Source of the DNA: Phytophthora colocasiae | Lineage: Eukaryota; Oomycota; Peronosporomycetes; Peronosporales; Peronosporaceae | DNA: 64,000 nt | Direction of reading: 5' to 3' | NCBI GenBank assembly: GCA_018806915.1 | Contig: JAGKQI010000098.1 | Span: 3,534,001 to 3,598,000, forward strand | Shown: positions 1-9,180 of the stretch, in pieces | How positions within the stretch are numbered: the first letter of the stretch is position 1 | Layout of the letters: every line of letters starts with the position of its first letter | The notes under the pieces: model-generated | What the model was told of the DNA's origin: nothing | Seen by the model: the letters and a program-made list of their open reading frames with translations, nothing else | Databases searched by the model: none | Translations under genes and position numbers: made by a program

Positions 1-561
1 TTCTACTGGGTCTTTCATCCCCTGGGTTCGACAGAAGGCGTCAAACCGGTTTGGGTGGATGGAGTGGGTGGTAAAAGCAAATCTCCCACTGGCCTTTGTT
101 GAAAACCCGCTCTCGCGCCGGTAAGGACAAGAATTTAAATCGGTACCAGTACTTGAAGATTAATTTATATAGCGGTTGAGATGCTGCTTTTCCTGAAAGT
201 CAACGCCTCCTACTGGGGTGTGGAAGTCGTTGACAGATGCATTTAGAAAACAGTACAGCAGCACATGAACTGACATCAAGGGACTGTGAGCAGTGCATGT
301 TTCTCACGGTTCTTCGCGGTGATATCAATTATTTACTGCGACGTTTTGATAGTTCTCAATTATTGATTTCTTTGAGTTTCTTCCTGCAATGCGTTACGGG
401 CTGGAGTCCAATGGAGAAAATGAGTATCAGTACAATATTCGGAACCCCTGCTGGAAGCGTACGAGATGGCCCCCGACTTTGTAGGAGCTCTGATGGATGT
501 TCTGGGCAACTTGAGAGACTGTGAAAGGATACTTGGACGCGCATTGATCAAAGGACACGTG

Positions 562-974
562 TGTTGAGCGCAAGGCTCAGTCTCCAGACGACACTGCTAC
601 ATGGCTACATTTAGAGAGACGCGGTGCAGAGTCGGACACTGGCCTCATTGTCAAATCGGGCAGCAGCGAGCAGCAGATCTCCGGCGTGTATCGCCTGGGC
701 ATGAGGCCCCAGCGAATAGCAAGGCAAAGCACGCGCAGTGGACAAGCAAAGGCAAGGAGCAGTGACGGCAATGGACAAGCGGCACGTGGTGGCACGCGGC
801 AACAGCCTAGACTGGCTGGGAGCAAGCGGCAACAACGATCATTGGAGGAACAGTGGCAGGCCCAGGATGTGGAGCTGTTCCTGCCAGCGGCTCGTAGGTA
901 GGAATGTAAGTCTGAACCTAGCTCTAATGTTAATCTCACTTCGCAATTGACCTTAACGAGCTCAAGACACTACA
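562..974 (+). repeat. Gypsy-1 5' LTR
   Basis: Begins TGTTGAGCGC and ends CACTACA. Offset from the 3' copy is a constant 5178 bases with no difference noticed. A core-promoter match at 934-952 puts the likely RNA start near 938, leaving an R plus U5 segment of only about 36 bases. Confidence 0.95.
934..952 (+). promoter_or_regulatory. Inr-FPR type core promoter in Gypsy-1 5' LTR
   Basis: TCTCACTTCGCAATTGACC matches the published oomycete composite GCTCATTYYNCAWTTTNYY at 16 of 19 positions by my count. It lies on the sense strand close to the LTR 3' end, where an LTR promoter would be expected. The same sequence recurs at 6112-6130 in the 3' LTR. Confidence 0.65.
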
Positions 975-1003
975 AAGAATTCTTTAGTGAACTTTAGCTG
1001 ACC

Positions 1004-3376
1004 ATGACACGCAACAACGAACTGGACGCCGATGGGGACGTCGAGATGTCCGTCGCACCGCCGGTGTATGAGTTTATCAAGGCCCCTAAGTTGACTAAGT
1101 GGAGTCAACCGGCTCTGGTTGTGTTCAGGCGTGAACGTCAGCAGTATGAGACGAAGATCTGGGAGCGCTGCGTGACCACAGGCGAAGCACACGAAAATGT
1201 GTTGGTCACCGTGAAGAGCTCCATAGAACGGAAGGTTCTCGAGCACCTCGCTCATTACGTCTTCAAGACCACGGTTTTTGCACTGACTGAAGAAGCCATT
1301 TGCCGGGAGATCGAACGCAAGGCTGGTAGCCTCATGAACGATCACGTGCCCGACGTGGAGAAGATGTTCGGCGAGAATTTGAAGATGGATACATCTGAGA
1401 AGGATGTGGAGGCCCGAGTAGCGAGTTACTTCATAGCTTTTGATAAGCTTGTGGAGGACAACGGCCTTGCAGCTTGGGTCGGCCGTGCAGAGGCTAATGA
1501 CTCGGCTGGGCAGCAGCGACTGAAGATGCGATGCGAATTGTTAATGGCCAATCTGGCGCCGACGATGCTTCGTATGGACATTCAACGCTTGGCTGCCGTG
1601 ACGCATCGTCATGTGAAGCAAGATGATGTGGCATTGTATGAACTGATAGTGAAGCGGGCGTCCATGCAGCAACACTATCATCAGATGCAGTACGATGTGA
1701 AGAAGTCAGGCTCAGAGAAGCCTAAGAATGGGTCGAGCGAGTCCAAAAACAAATGCGGAAGCACCAAGCAGCAGCCTACCGTGAGTGTACCTAAGCGGAA
1801 CGTGCCATCCAATGAAGGGGTGTCTTCTCCACCCTCAACGGGTTGCCTAGTGTGCAAGGGAAGCCACTGGGTGAAGGACTGTCCGACGGCAACTGAAGAA
1901 CAAAAGGCAGCAGCTCGGAAGACCTTTATTGAACAAAAGAAAGGAAACGTTGAGCGTGCGAAGGCTGTTAAGAAGGATCGACGGATGTGCATCAACGGGG
2001 TACTGGATGTACCGTTCTGCCCTGATACTGGGGCGGACAGTAACATCATTTCGAAGACGCTTATGGACGAGCTGCTTGGACTTGGTGCGCAGCTGGAGCT
2101 GAGCGAACTGTCACCAGCAGTGACAGTACAAGTGGCGGGAGGCACACAGGTGCTGTGCCGTAGTACTGTGACGTTGGATCTTCGGATTGAGACTGCTGCT
2201 GGACCCGTGAATCTACGCAGGGTGTCGTGCCTAGTCATGGACGGTGCCGAGGACGAGTTCTTGCTTGGACGAAAGACAATGCAGGACATTGGGATTGACA
2301 TCGATTGCCTCTTCGAGCAGCTCGCAAGTGGTGACCGTGTGAACGAAGCCGATGGAGATGATGTGACAGACGTAGGTGCGGAGCTGGTATTCACTGTGGA
2401 TACGCATGAGATTCATGGGCACTTAGAACGAATGCTTCACGAAGCGAAGGAGGATGGCTTCGAGCCCTTGTTGTTGGATGACTTGCGCGTGTTCGTGTAC
2501 GAGTACGCCGATGTCTGGCGTGTTCATATTGGGGCCGATCCACCAGCAGATGTGGAGCCTCTGGTCGCACAGCTTCGGCCTGGTGCGCAACCATATCGTA
2601 GCGGTACTCGGAAGTATCCGGAACCACAGCGCAAGTTCCTTCGAGGATTCGTTAAGGAGCTGGTGGAGAATGGGCTGGTAAAGCGGAACAATGCGAGTCG
2701 ATGGGCTTGTCCAGCTCTCCCTGTCAGGAAGCCACATAGTGAGGACTTCCGGTGTACCATGGACTATCGTCCTGCTAATCGGTGGACGGTGGCTCTGGCA
2801 GGTGCAACCCCAAATCTCGCTGTGGTGGTTCAGAATGTCAAGGGCTCCTACGCGTTTGGGTTGTTCGACCTTTTCAAGGGATTTTGGCAGCTTCCTCTGC
2901 ATCCAGACAGCCAGGAACTCTACAGCTTTGTAACTGAGGACGGGGTGTTTACCCCAACGAGAGTCCCCCAAGGGGCTAGTGATTCTGCCACGCACTTTCA
3001 ACTTCAGATGCAGGATTGTTTCCGCGAGCTGCTGTATGACCACCTCCTTGTTTGGATCGACGACTTGCTGTTATTTGCCAAGACACCTGAGGAATATTTG
3101 TCGAAACTGCGGGAGTTCTTTGCAGTACTGCGCGCCCGCAGGTTGAAGCTCAACGCAAGGAAATGTGTGCTTTTCCGTAAGCAGGTAAATTGGTGTGGTA
3201 AAGTTGTGGACGGTGACGGCATTAGACACTCACCGGAACGGCTCCAAGCGCTCGTGAGTCTGCCTCTGCCTCCCACGGCTGCAGCTCTCCAGCAGTTTTT
3301 GTGTGCAGCTAATTGGCTGCGGGATTCGATGGTGGACTACGCACGAACCGTGCACCCGCTGCAGAAAGATGCTTGA
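1004..3376 (+). CDS. Gypsy-1 gag-protease-RT (first part of polyprotein)
   Basis: A 790-codon frame. Residues 1 to about 280 are gag. A zinc-knuckle-like motif CLVCKGSHWVKDC follows, with spacing C-x2-C-x3-H-x4-C, one residue shorter than the usual C-x2-C-x4-H-x4-C. The aspartic protease active site PDTGADSN is near residue 340. The reverse transcriptase follows, with FGLFDLFKGFWQLPLHP, RVPQGASDS and the catalytic LLVWIDDLLLFA near residue 680. The frame stops at TGA 3374-3376 inside the RT/RNase H linker; coding similarity continues without a gap in frame 3 (3366-3527). An extra A in the AAA at about 3366 would explain the break. ATG 1004 is the first ATG after the LTR. Confidence 0.9.
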   Translation: MTRNNELDADGDVEMSVAPPVYEFIKAPKLTKWSQPALVVFRRERQQYETKIWERCVTTGEAHENVLVTVKSSIERKVLEHLAHYVFKTTVFALTEEAICREIERKAGSLMNDHVPDVEKMFGENLKMDTSEKDVEARVASYFIAFDKLVEDNGLAAWVGRAEANDSAGQQRLKMRCELLMANLAPTMLRMDIQRLAAVTHRHVKQDDVALYELIVKRASMQQHYHQMQYDVKKSGSEKPKNGSSESKNKCGSTKQQPTVSVPKRNVPSNEGVSSPPSTGCLVCKGSHWVKDCPTATEEQKAAARKTFIEQKKGNVERAKAVKKDRRMCINGVLDVPFCPDTGADSNIISKTLMDELLGLGAQLELSELSPAVTVQVAGGTQVLCRSTVTLDLRIETAAGPVNLRRVSCLVMDGAEDEFLLGRKTMQDIGIDIDCLFEQLASGDRVNEADGDDVTDVGAELVFTVDTHEIHGHLERMLHEAKEDGFEPLLLDDLRVFVYEYADVWRVHIGADPPADVEPLVAQLRPGAQPYRSGTRKYPEPQRKFLRGFVKELVENGLVKRNNASRWACPALPVRKPHSEDFRCTMDYRPANRWTVALAGATPNLAVVVQNVKGSYAFGLFDLFKGFWQLPLHPDSQELYSFVTEDGVFTPTRVPQGASDSATHFQLQMQDCFRELLYDHLLVWIDDLLLFAKTPEEYLSKLREFFAVLRARRLKLNARKCVLFRKQVNWCGKVVDGDGIRHSPERLQALVSLPLPPTAAALQQFLCAANWLRDSMVDYARTVHPLQKDA

Positions 3377-5603
3377 GCAGATAATGGCACAGCGTGGACG
3401 GCGTAAGAGCCAATTGGCAAGCGTTGATTTATCGTGGACTGAAGAGGACAAAGTTGCTTTTCGAGCGGTTGTGGATTTGCTTACGACCTCGAACAAACAG
3501 TACTTCGCCGACAAGGATGTCTTTTGACTGACGCGTCCAACACAGGATGGGCTATTGTGGTTTCTCAGGTACATCATTGGGAGGAAGGAAAGCCTGTAGC
3601 AGAGCAGGCGCATGAACTCTTGGTGTGCCGTGGAGGTCAGTTCACTGGTTCACAGCTCAACTGGTCGATTGTTGAGAAGGAGGCGTATCCGGTGGTACGT
3701 GCCTGTGCTGACTTGGCATATTTGCTGGACCGAGAGAACGGTATCTACATCTATTGTGACCATGCCAATTTCGTGTATATCTTTGCACCTGACAAGACCG
3801 TGAAACCTCATCTTCGCGGCAAGCTGCAGCGCTGGGCGTTGCAAATGGTCGGAGTTCGCTACGAGATCGAGCACATTACCGGTGATGACAACGTGTGGGC
3901 CGATCTAGTGTCCCGCTGGGGACAGCCAAATATCGGTCTGAGTGTTTCTACGGTTGCGGTAAAGCGTATTGGTCTTCTAGAGAAGAGCATTGCCGAGGAC
4001 ACCGGTGTCGGATATTTCGATAGAGTGGACCTATCGGCCGCCTACTTGCATGTTCCTATGGAGTCCGAGCCAGTACCTGCATTGGTGTCGGCGAAGAGGG
4101 TGACGACACGGAACACGCCTGTCGTGTCTCCGCTAAGGCCTCTCAAGGACGACCGATTCGTCTGGCCTTCTGCAGAAGCTATCAGAACTGAGCAACGCCG
4201 CCACCAGGGTGTAGCACCTGCTGCAGCTCACGAGGACGGATATGTGCGCGTCGATGAGAAGTTGTGGGTGCCTCGAGAGGCTCGCGACTTGCTGAAGCGC
4301 ATATTAGTGGTTGCCCATTGTGGGCCACAGGGACACCGTGGTGGTGATGTTATGCTGACGGCTTTGAACGACCGTTTTGCCATCAGCAGTTGTAAGGCCC
4401 TAGTGACACGGTTTTTGCGCGACTGCCTTCTCTGTAAGCACGTCAAAGGTGGCAAGTTAAACCAGCGACCGTGGGGCCCAACATCCACGGCTACTCGACG
4501 CAATGAGTGTTTGCACATGGACTACTTGGAATTAGGAGAATCCTATGGTACGACACGCTATGTTCTCGTTCTCAAGGATGAGCTTACGCACTATTGCGAG
4601 TTAGTGGCGGCAGACTCAGCGACCAGCTCTGCAGCAGCTGAGGCCGTTCTGGACTGGTACAAGCGCTTCGGCCTCCCTGAAATGTGGGAATCCGATAACG
4701 GTAGTCATTTCAAGGCAGAGCTGATGAAGGAGCTCGCCGCAAAGCTGACGGCAGTGCAAAAATTCGTCCCGGTCTACAGTCCGTGGATAAACGGAACCGT
4801 GGAGCGCGTGAACCGCGATATTCTCCAGGTTCTACGGGTCATGCTCCTCGAGCTCCAGCTAGATACGCGTAATTGGCCCTATCTACTACCTGTTATCCAG
4901 GCCAACCTCAACCACGCGGCAGTGGCATCACTCGGTGGGCATGCACCAGTGGAGCTTTTCACCGGCCTTCCAGCGCCGTCCTTGCTGGATACGGTGGTCG
5001 TTCCGGTGGCTGGAGCGACTCACCTTCTGACTATCGACATGGCTACAGTCTCGGCCCATCTCGACAATCTGCGTCAGCACCTCGCCTCCATGCACAAGGA
5101 GGTTGCTGATCGCAAGGAGAAGAGACGGACGTACGAAATGGCCAAGAACAAGGGCCAAACCTGTAACTTTGAGGCGGGAGATTTCGTCCTTTGGTCTCGA
5201 GTAGACACGAGGATGCGAGGTGGCAAACTCATGGTACGCTGGGTAGGGCCCTTCAAGATCACCAAGGTGCTCTCCCATTCGTTCATGGTGGTCCATCTCC
5301 TTACGAGTGAGGAGTTTGAAGTACACGGGTCGCGCCTGAAGCTACTGCGACTCCGATCTTGGGGTTTCTGCCGAGATTCGCGAGCACGTGGCATCCCATG
5401 GGATTTTGCTGGGGATTCGTGCTATTGTGGACTACCGTTTCGAGCCTTCTGCCAAAGAATGGCAGCTTTACGTGGCGTGGTGTGGGCTCGAAGACGCTGA
5501 GAATTCCTGGGAGCCGTTCTGCTCTATTTACGCGGACGTGCCTACACTAGTAACTCAGTATGTGCAGTCTGTGGATGCTCCTGAGCTCCAGGCTTTGCTG
5601 TAA
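3366..5603 (+). CDS. Gypsy-1 RNase H-integrase-chromodomain (frameshifted second part)
   Basis: Coding passes through three frames. Frame 3 (3366-3527) carries the RT/RNase H linker. Frame 2 (3524-5340) carries RNase H, beginning LTDASNTGWAIVVS, a zinc-binding integrase head (VVAHCGPQGHRGGD ... CLLCKHVKGG) and the integrase core with HMDYLELGE, MWESDNGSHF and SPWINGTVERVNRD. Frame 3 again, from about 5340 to the stop at 5601-5603, gives a chromodomain-like tail (IVDYRF, YVAWCGLEDAENSWEPF). The breaks at about 3520 (TTTT run) and 5340 are single-base shifts. A chromodomain at the integrase C-terminus is typical of chromoviruses, where it is thought to guide integration to modified histones. 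Without mending, the product would end at 5500 lacking that domain. Confidence 0.85.
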
Positions 5604-5739
5604 GCCCCTACGACTTCAACTTCAACGTCAACCAAGTCAAGTTCACCAGTCGCAGTGCAACAGAACCAGGACATTTTGGTGTGGCGATTTCAAAAAAAAA
5701 AAAAAAGAAACAGAGTGCAGTGGTCGTCTTCGGGGGCGG

Positions 5740-6152
5740 TGTTGAGCGCAAGGCTCAGTCTCCAGACGACACTGCTACATGGCTACATTTAGAGAGACGC
5801 GGTGCAGAGTCGGACACTGGCCTCATTGTCAAATCGGGCAGCAGCGAGCAGCAGATCTCCGGCGTGTATCGCCTGGGCATGAGGCCCCAGCGAATAGCAA
5901 GGCAAAGCACGCGCAGTGGACAAGCAAAGGCAAGGAGCAGTGACGGCAATGGACAAGCGGCACGTGGTGGCACGCGGCAACAGCCTAGACTGGCTGGGAG
6001 CAAGCGGCAACAACGATCATTGGAGGAACAGTGGCAGGCCCAGGATGTGGAGCTGTTCCTGCCAGCGGCTCGTAGGTAGGAATGTAAGTCTGAACCTAGC
6101 TCTAATGTTAATCTCACTTCGCAATTGACCTTAACGAGCTCAAGACACTACA
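5740..6152 (+). repeat. Gypsy-1 3' LTR
   Basis: 413-bp copy of 562-974; promoter motif repeated at 6112-6130. It is followed by the ACGTG target duplication at 6153-6157. Confidence 0.95.
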
Positions 6153-6313
6153 ACGTGCTCGGAGAGGAACCCGAACCGGAAGTGGCCAGGACCGTTGACA
6201 TTTTGCCCAACTTGGACTCAGACCCTGCGCTCAAAAAGACTGCGAACAATGAAAAAGAGGAGACACCTCGACCAGCTTCGCAGGTGATGAAACTTGACTA
6301 TATCTTGTCATAG

Positions 6314-7026
6314 GTGGCCTCGACAAGTTGTCGAGGACTCCTATGTCGACGACAACAAAGCTTTATTCACCTTATACAGTGTCTCGTTTCCAGTATTCCA
6401 CCTAGCCTTGCGGTTGAAAGTGAAGAGAAAATTGGTCTGTGCTGTTCAGATAATGGTTGACGACAAGAACCTTTAACTTCATCGTCGTTGCCGAGGCGGA
6501 TTGAGGGGATCAGGAGCTTTTTATTTCGTTGCGACCGACATTTCTCGCCCAGTTGCTGGAAATGTTCCCTGAATGCCGAAGGTGTCTGTGGCAGCCAATC
6601 TCACGCTTTCTTCGCCAGGAGGACGTTATTGCTGGACATGTCGGGTCTTGCCGCCGGCGCGCTTGAGTTGCTCGACCTTATCTGTCACTTGGACGAATTT
6701 TCCGTCTTTAAATATGACACCGTTGTCACCCGATACAAATTGCAGACCACTTGGTCGAGTCTTGTAGTTCACGTCCCGATACTTTTCGGGGGGAACTTTG
6801 AGTGTTTGAGTAGCTGGGACATAACGGCAGCTCCACGGTGACGGGATGAATAGGAACTCCTCGAGCGTTGCCGATGACGATCCAAAGAAAATCCCAGGCG
6901 GACTGTTGACTCGTTCGAGAAGGAGCTGTATCACGTGGCAGTGTAAAGTAGGGCAAGTGATAGGTCTGAAGTCGTGCGACAACTCGAATATGTTAGCTGT
7001 ACTACACGCAGCTCAGAATGCGGGGT
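6314..7026. other. Spacer between Gypsy-1 and the Copia element, no supported gene
   Basis: Contains a 9-bp perfect inverted repeat with a 1-base loop (CCTCGACAA...TTGTCGAGG, 6318-6336) and a - strand open stretch at 6626-6982 (118 codons, with VPPEKYRDVNYKTRPSG) that continues past a stop in the same frame toward 6530. This looks like a decayed coding fragment of unknown identity. Nothing else is recognised. Confidence 0.35.
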
Positions 7027-7253
7027 TGTTAAACAATGTATGTCGATCTCAATCTCAACTTGTTATTGCGATTGTAAAATGGAAAGTGAGCTATATCACT
7101 GTACACTACTTCATTGCCTGGTTCGAACTTCTAGCATCTAGAACCCTGATAAACTCGATCATTCGTTCGCGAAGATTCGACACTGCACTTGTCATGTACA
7201 AGTTGCCTTTGTGTATAGTACACAATCTGCGACGTGATACGGCAGATGTAACA
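7027..7253 (-). repeat. Copia 3' LTR
   Basis: 227 bp, beginning TGTTA and ending TAACA. On the - strand it begins TGTTACATCTGCC. Compared with the right LTR I see one substitution (T/G at 7073), a 2-base indel (GC near 7195) and different outer ends. Confidence 0.9.
7073..7091 (-). promoter_or_regulatory. Inr-FPR core promoter in Copia LTR (3' copy)
   Basis: On the - strand GCTCACTTTCCATTTTACA matches the oomycete Inr-FPR composite at 17 of 19 positions. The same motif in the 5' LTR at 25748-25766 ends CC, which matches 18 of 19. Confidence 0.65.
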
Positions 7254-7284
7254 CTCCCCCTCAAGTTGATGCTCGCTGCAGCTT

Positions 7285-7723
7285 TCAACTTGCTTCTGGT
7301 TCACCAATTCCGCTCAATTGAAGTAGCAACGCAAGCTGCGAAGTAGGCAAAGGCTTTGTCATGAAGTCCGCCAACTGTCGTGCTGATGGTACGTGAATCA
7401 CGTCAATCGTTTGCTTCGTCACGTGGTCTCGCGAAAAGTGGGCACGTAAATCGATGTGCTTTGCTCGTGGTGTGTACCCGTGATTCGTCGCGATACTAAT
7501 CGCTGACTTGTTGTCCACGCAGGTGTAGCTCCAGCCGCCTTTAATCCCATCTCCTCCAGCAAGTGGCGAAGCCACACTACCTCTTGCACTGCGAGTGCCA
7601 TCGACATATATTCCGCTTCTGCCGAAGATAGTGCCACCGTCTGCTGTAGCTTGCTCTTGTAGATCACAGGTGCTCCAGCTATTTGAATAATAATACCTGA
7701 AGTTGATCGGCGTGTAGCGATAT
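7285..7723 (-). pseudogene. Copia RNase H C-terminal part, separated from pol by Gypsy-2
   Basis: The - strand reads STSGII, YKSKLQQTVALSSAEAEYMS and VWLRHLLEEMG, then, after a single-base frame slip near 7515-7530, CVDNKSAISIATNHG, TPRAKHIDLRAHF and ARQLADFMTKPLP, ending at TAG/TGA around 7285. These are the classic Copia RNase H motifs. The upstream part of the same domain (AAFCDANWGGDI) is at 21777-21815, on the other side of Gypsy-2. Confidence 0.88.
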
Positions 7724-9160
7724 TGTGGTGAAGCGGACGAAAAAAATTTTCCCGGAGAGGCGATGTCAGCCACGAACCCGAATAGAGTCGGAACGAGCGA
7801 CAGGGGGGACCTGTGATCGCCAGATCTGGGTCGAATCAGACGAAGGTACGATGGGTCCCGCCGGGAACAGGCAACGGAGACACCGGCGAAGAAGCAGGTG
7901 GAGCGGTGTTCGTGGGTGATCCGAATCCTGCCGGAGGAAGAATGGGGAAATCAAGGATGTTCTCGCGCGATCAACGATGACGGGGCCCCAAGCGAGCATG
8001 ATCAGCTTACCCTGGCGCCCCGAAGCCTCTAACAGCACGATCCAACTTCCCCGGGCGGCGACGAAGCAAGATCACGCAAGATCGCGCGATGATCCTCTCC
8101 CGTATAAGTACGAGATCAGCTCCGGATCAAGGTCAACCCCAGGCGCGACGCAGACTCTTCTTGTGGCCTGATCCGGATTCTTTGAAGGATCACCAAGCGG
8201 GATCAGGCAGTGATCAAGCTTTGGTTAAGTGCGAGATCAAGCTTCGGTTAAGTGCGAGATCAAGCTTCGGTTAAGTGCGAGATCAAGCCTCGGTTAAGTG
8301 CGAGATCAAGCCTCGGTTAAGTGCGAGATCAAGCTTCGGTTAAGTGCGAGATCAAGCTTCGGTTAAGTACGAGATCAAGCTTCGGTTAAGTGCGAGATCA
8401 AGCTTCGTTTAAGTACGGAATCGGCTCAAGATCAGGGTTAGGGGAATCAAGCTAGGGATCAGCTCTGTAGCCAGTGTCGTGTGATCGTAGGATAGTAAAT
8501 CAGGATGGGATTAGTAGGCATAGGAATAACCATAAAGAGACTCGAATTTGCCCTGAACCACACAAGTGCCTTCGCTACGCCTGGAACCGGGAACTACATT
8601 GGCCCTACAAGCGTCAAGAAGGTAAGGATACGTGACCTAGTATAGCGGTTAAGTCTGGATAATATATTGGCCAGCTTTGCCCTATCTAGTGATCTGTCCT
8701 TTAAGTGCAAACCCCGGACCGGAAGGAATTGGTTGTTTGGCCTGACGATCCCGTCGAATCTCGCCCCCTCAAGACCCCCGCTATCGGAAGCGGCAAGCAA
8801 CGTAAAGGAAGGGACCGAATCCCTAATACTGGACTATTGGAAGACCTGGATCAAGAACCAGGCACCCGGATCAAGGCTCGAGAACTCGCCTACGACCGGG
8901 ATCACGTACTTAGAGGTGGAGTGAAGAACTTCCACGCTACCTCAAACCCCTGCGTCACGCAAGACTTTCTTCCGACCTACAAGACATCTTCAGAAGTCAC
9001 CTGGAAGAGCGTAACCCGCCTACCGACGGGTACACAAGGTGAATACTACACACAGCTAGATCACGGATCATCGGGGGACCCCCTCCGTTAGTCGGTGTCT
9101 GGGCGCAAGTGGTGATCGGGACCTGCCCTAACGAGATTTTGGCAGATCCGCCCCACCACA
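7724..9160 (+). repeat. Gypsy-2 5' LTR (1437 bp)
   Basis: TGTGGTGAAG...CCCACCACA. It includes a 23-bp tandem array (about 8211-8419, nine units), a TATAAG at about 8103-8108 that could be a TATA-like element, and a 128-codon open frame (8705-9091) that is identical in the 3' LTR. I cannot tell whether that frame is used. Confidence 0.95.
8211..8419 (+). repeat. 23-bp tandem repeat in Gypsy-2 5' LTR, nine units
   Basis: Unit GATCAAGCTTCGGTTAAGTGCGA-type, with small variants (CCTCGG for CTTCGG; TAC for TGC). Nine units are counted here and seven in the 3' LTR (about 20874-21036). Confidence 0.9.
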
Positions 9161-9180
9161 ATGGTGCGCGTGCCCGGATC
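9161..9180 (+). promoter_or_regulatory. Putative primer-binding site of Gypsy-2, overlapping the gag start codon
   Basis: Directly after the LTR the sequence is A then TGGTGCGCGTGCCCGGATC. A primer site complementary to a tRNA 3' end should start TGG (complement of CCA). The complement here, GATCCGGGCACGCGCACCA, has the look of a tRNA T-arm, acceptor strand and CCA end. The tRNA itself cannot be named. The first gag ATG (9161) uses the A just before this site and the TG within it. Confidence 0.5.

Larger units (their letters stand above)
562..6152 (+). mobile_element. Gypsy-1: full-length Ty3/Gypsy chromovirus-type LTR retrotransposon
   Basis: The element is 5591 bp, bounded by two 413-bp direct repeats beginning TG and ending CA. 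The 5-bp target duplication ACGTG is present at 557-561 and 6153-6157. Inside are gag, protease, RT and RNase H, integrase and a chromodomain, in Gypsy order. A purine-rich tract (GGGGGCGG) directly precedes the 3' LTR. No standard tRNA primer site is visible after the 5' LTR. The sequence there starts with the palindrome AAGAATTCTT. The LTRs appear identical by eye, which suggests a recent insertion. However, the coding region has three frame breaks (near 3366, 3520 and 5340), so this copy as read could not make a full polyprotein. Confidence 0.95.
359..6313 (+). pseudogene. Old coding segment interrupted by Gypsy-1 (function unknown)
   Basis: Two blocks of open reading frame lie on either side of Gypsy-1. 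The left block runs from about 359 to 561: a frame containing AMRYGLESNGENEYQY, then, after an apparent 1-base slip in a CCCC run near 445-448, a frame reading LLEAYEMAPDFVGALMDV and on to IKGHV. The right block, 6158-6313, reads LGEEPEPEVARTVDILPN and ends at TAG 6311-6313. If the element and one copy of its ACGTG duplication are set aside, the two blocks are in the same frame. The left part of the gene is broken by stops upstream of 359. I do not recognise the protein. It may be a host gene remnant or part of another repeat. The continuity is seen in the sequence; function is unknown. Confidence 0.5.

Noticed and set aside
1681..2394. 237-codon - frame inside Gypsy-1 gag
   Set aside because: Antisense shadow of gag-protease; Ser-rich reading typical of the reverse of acidic/Lys coding.
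7121..7150. GGTTCGAAC in the Copia LTR considered as a tRNA T-loop
   Set aside because: No cloverleaf can be formed around it; it is part of the LTR in both copies.
8211..8419. Regular 23-bp repeats considered as a CRISPR array
   Set aside because: Units are directly adjacent without spacers, and the host is a eukaryote; it is a tandem repeat within an LTR.
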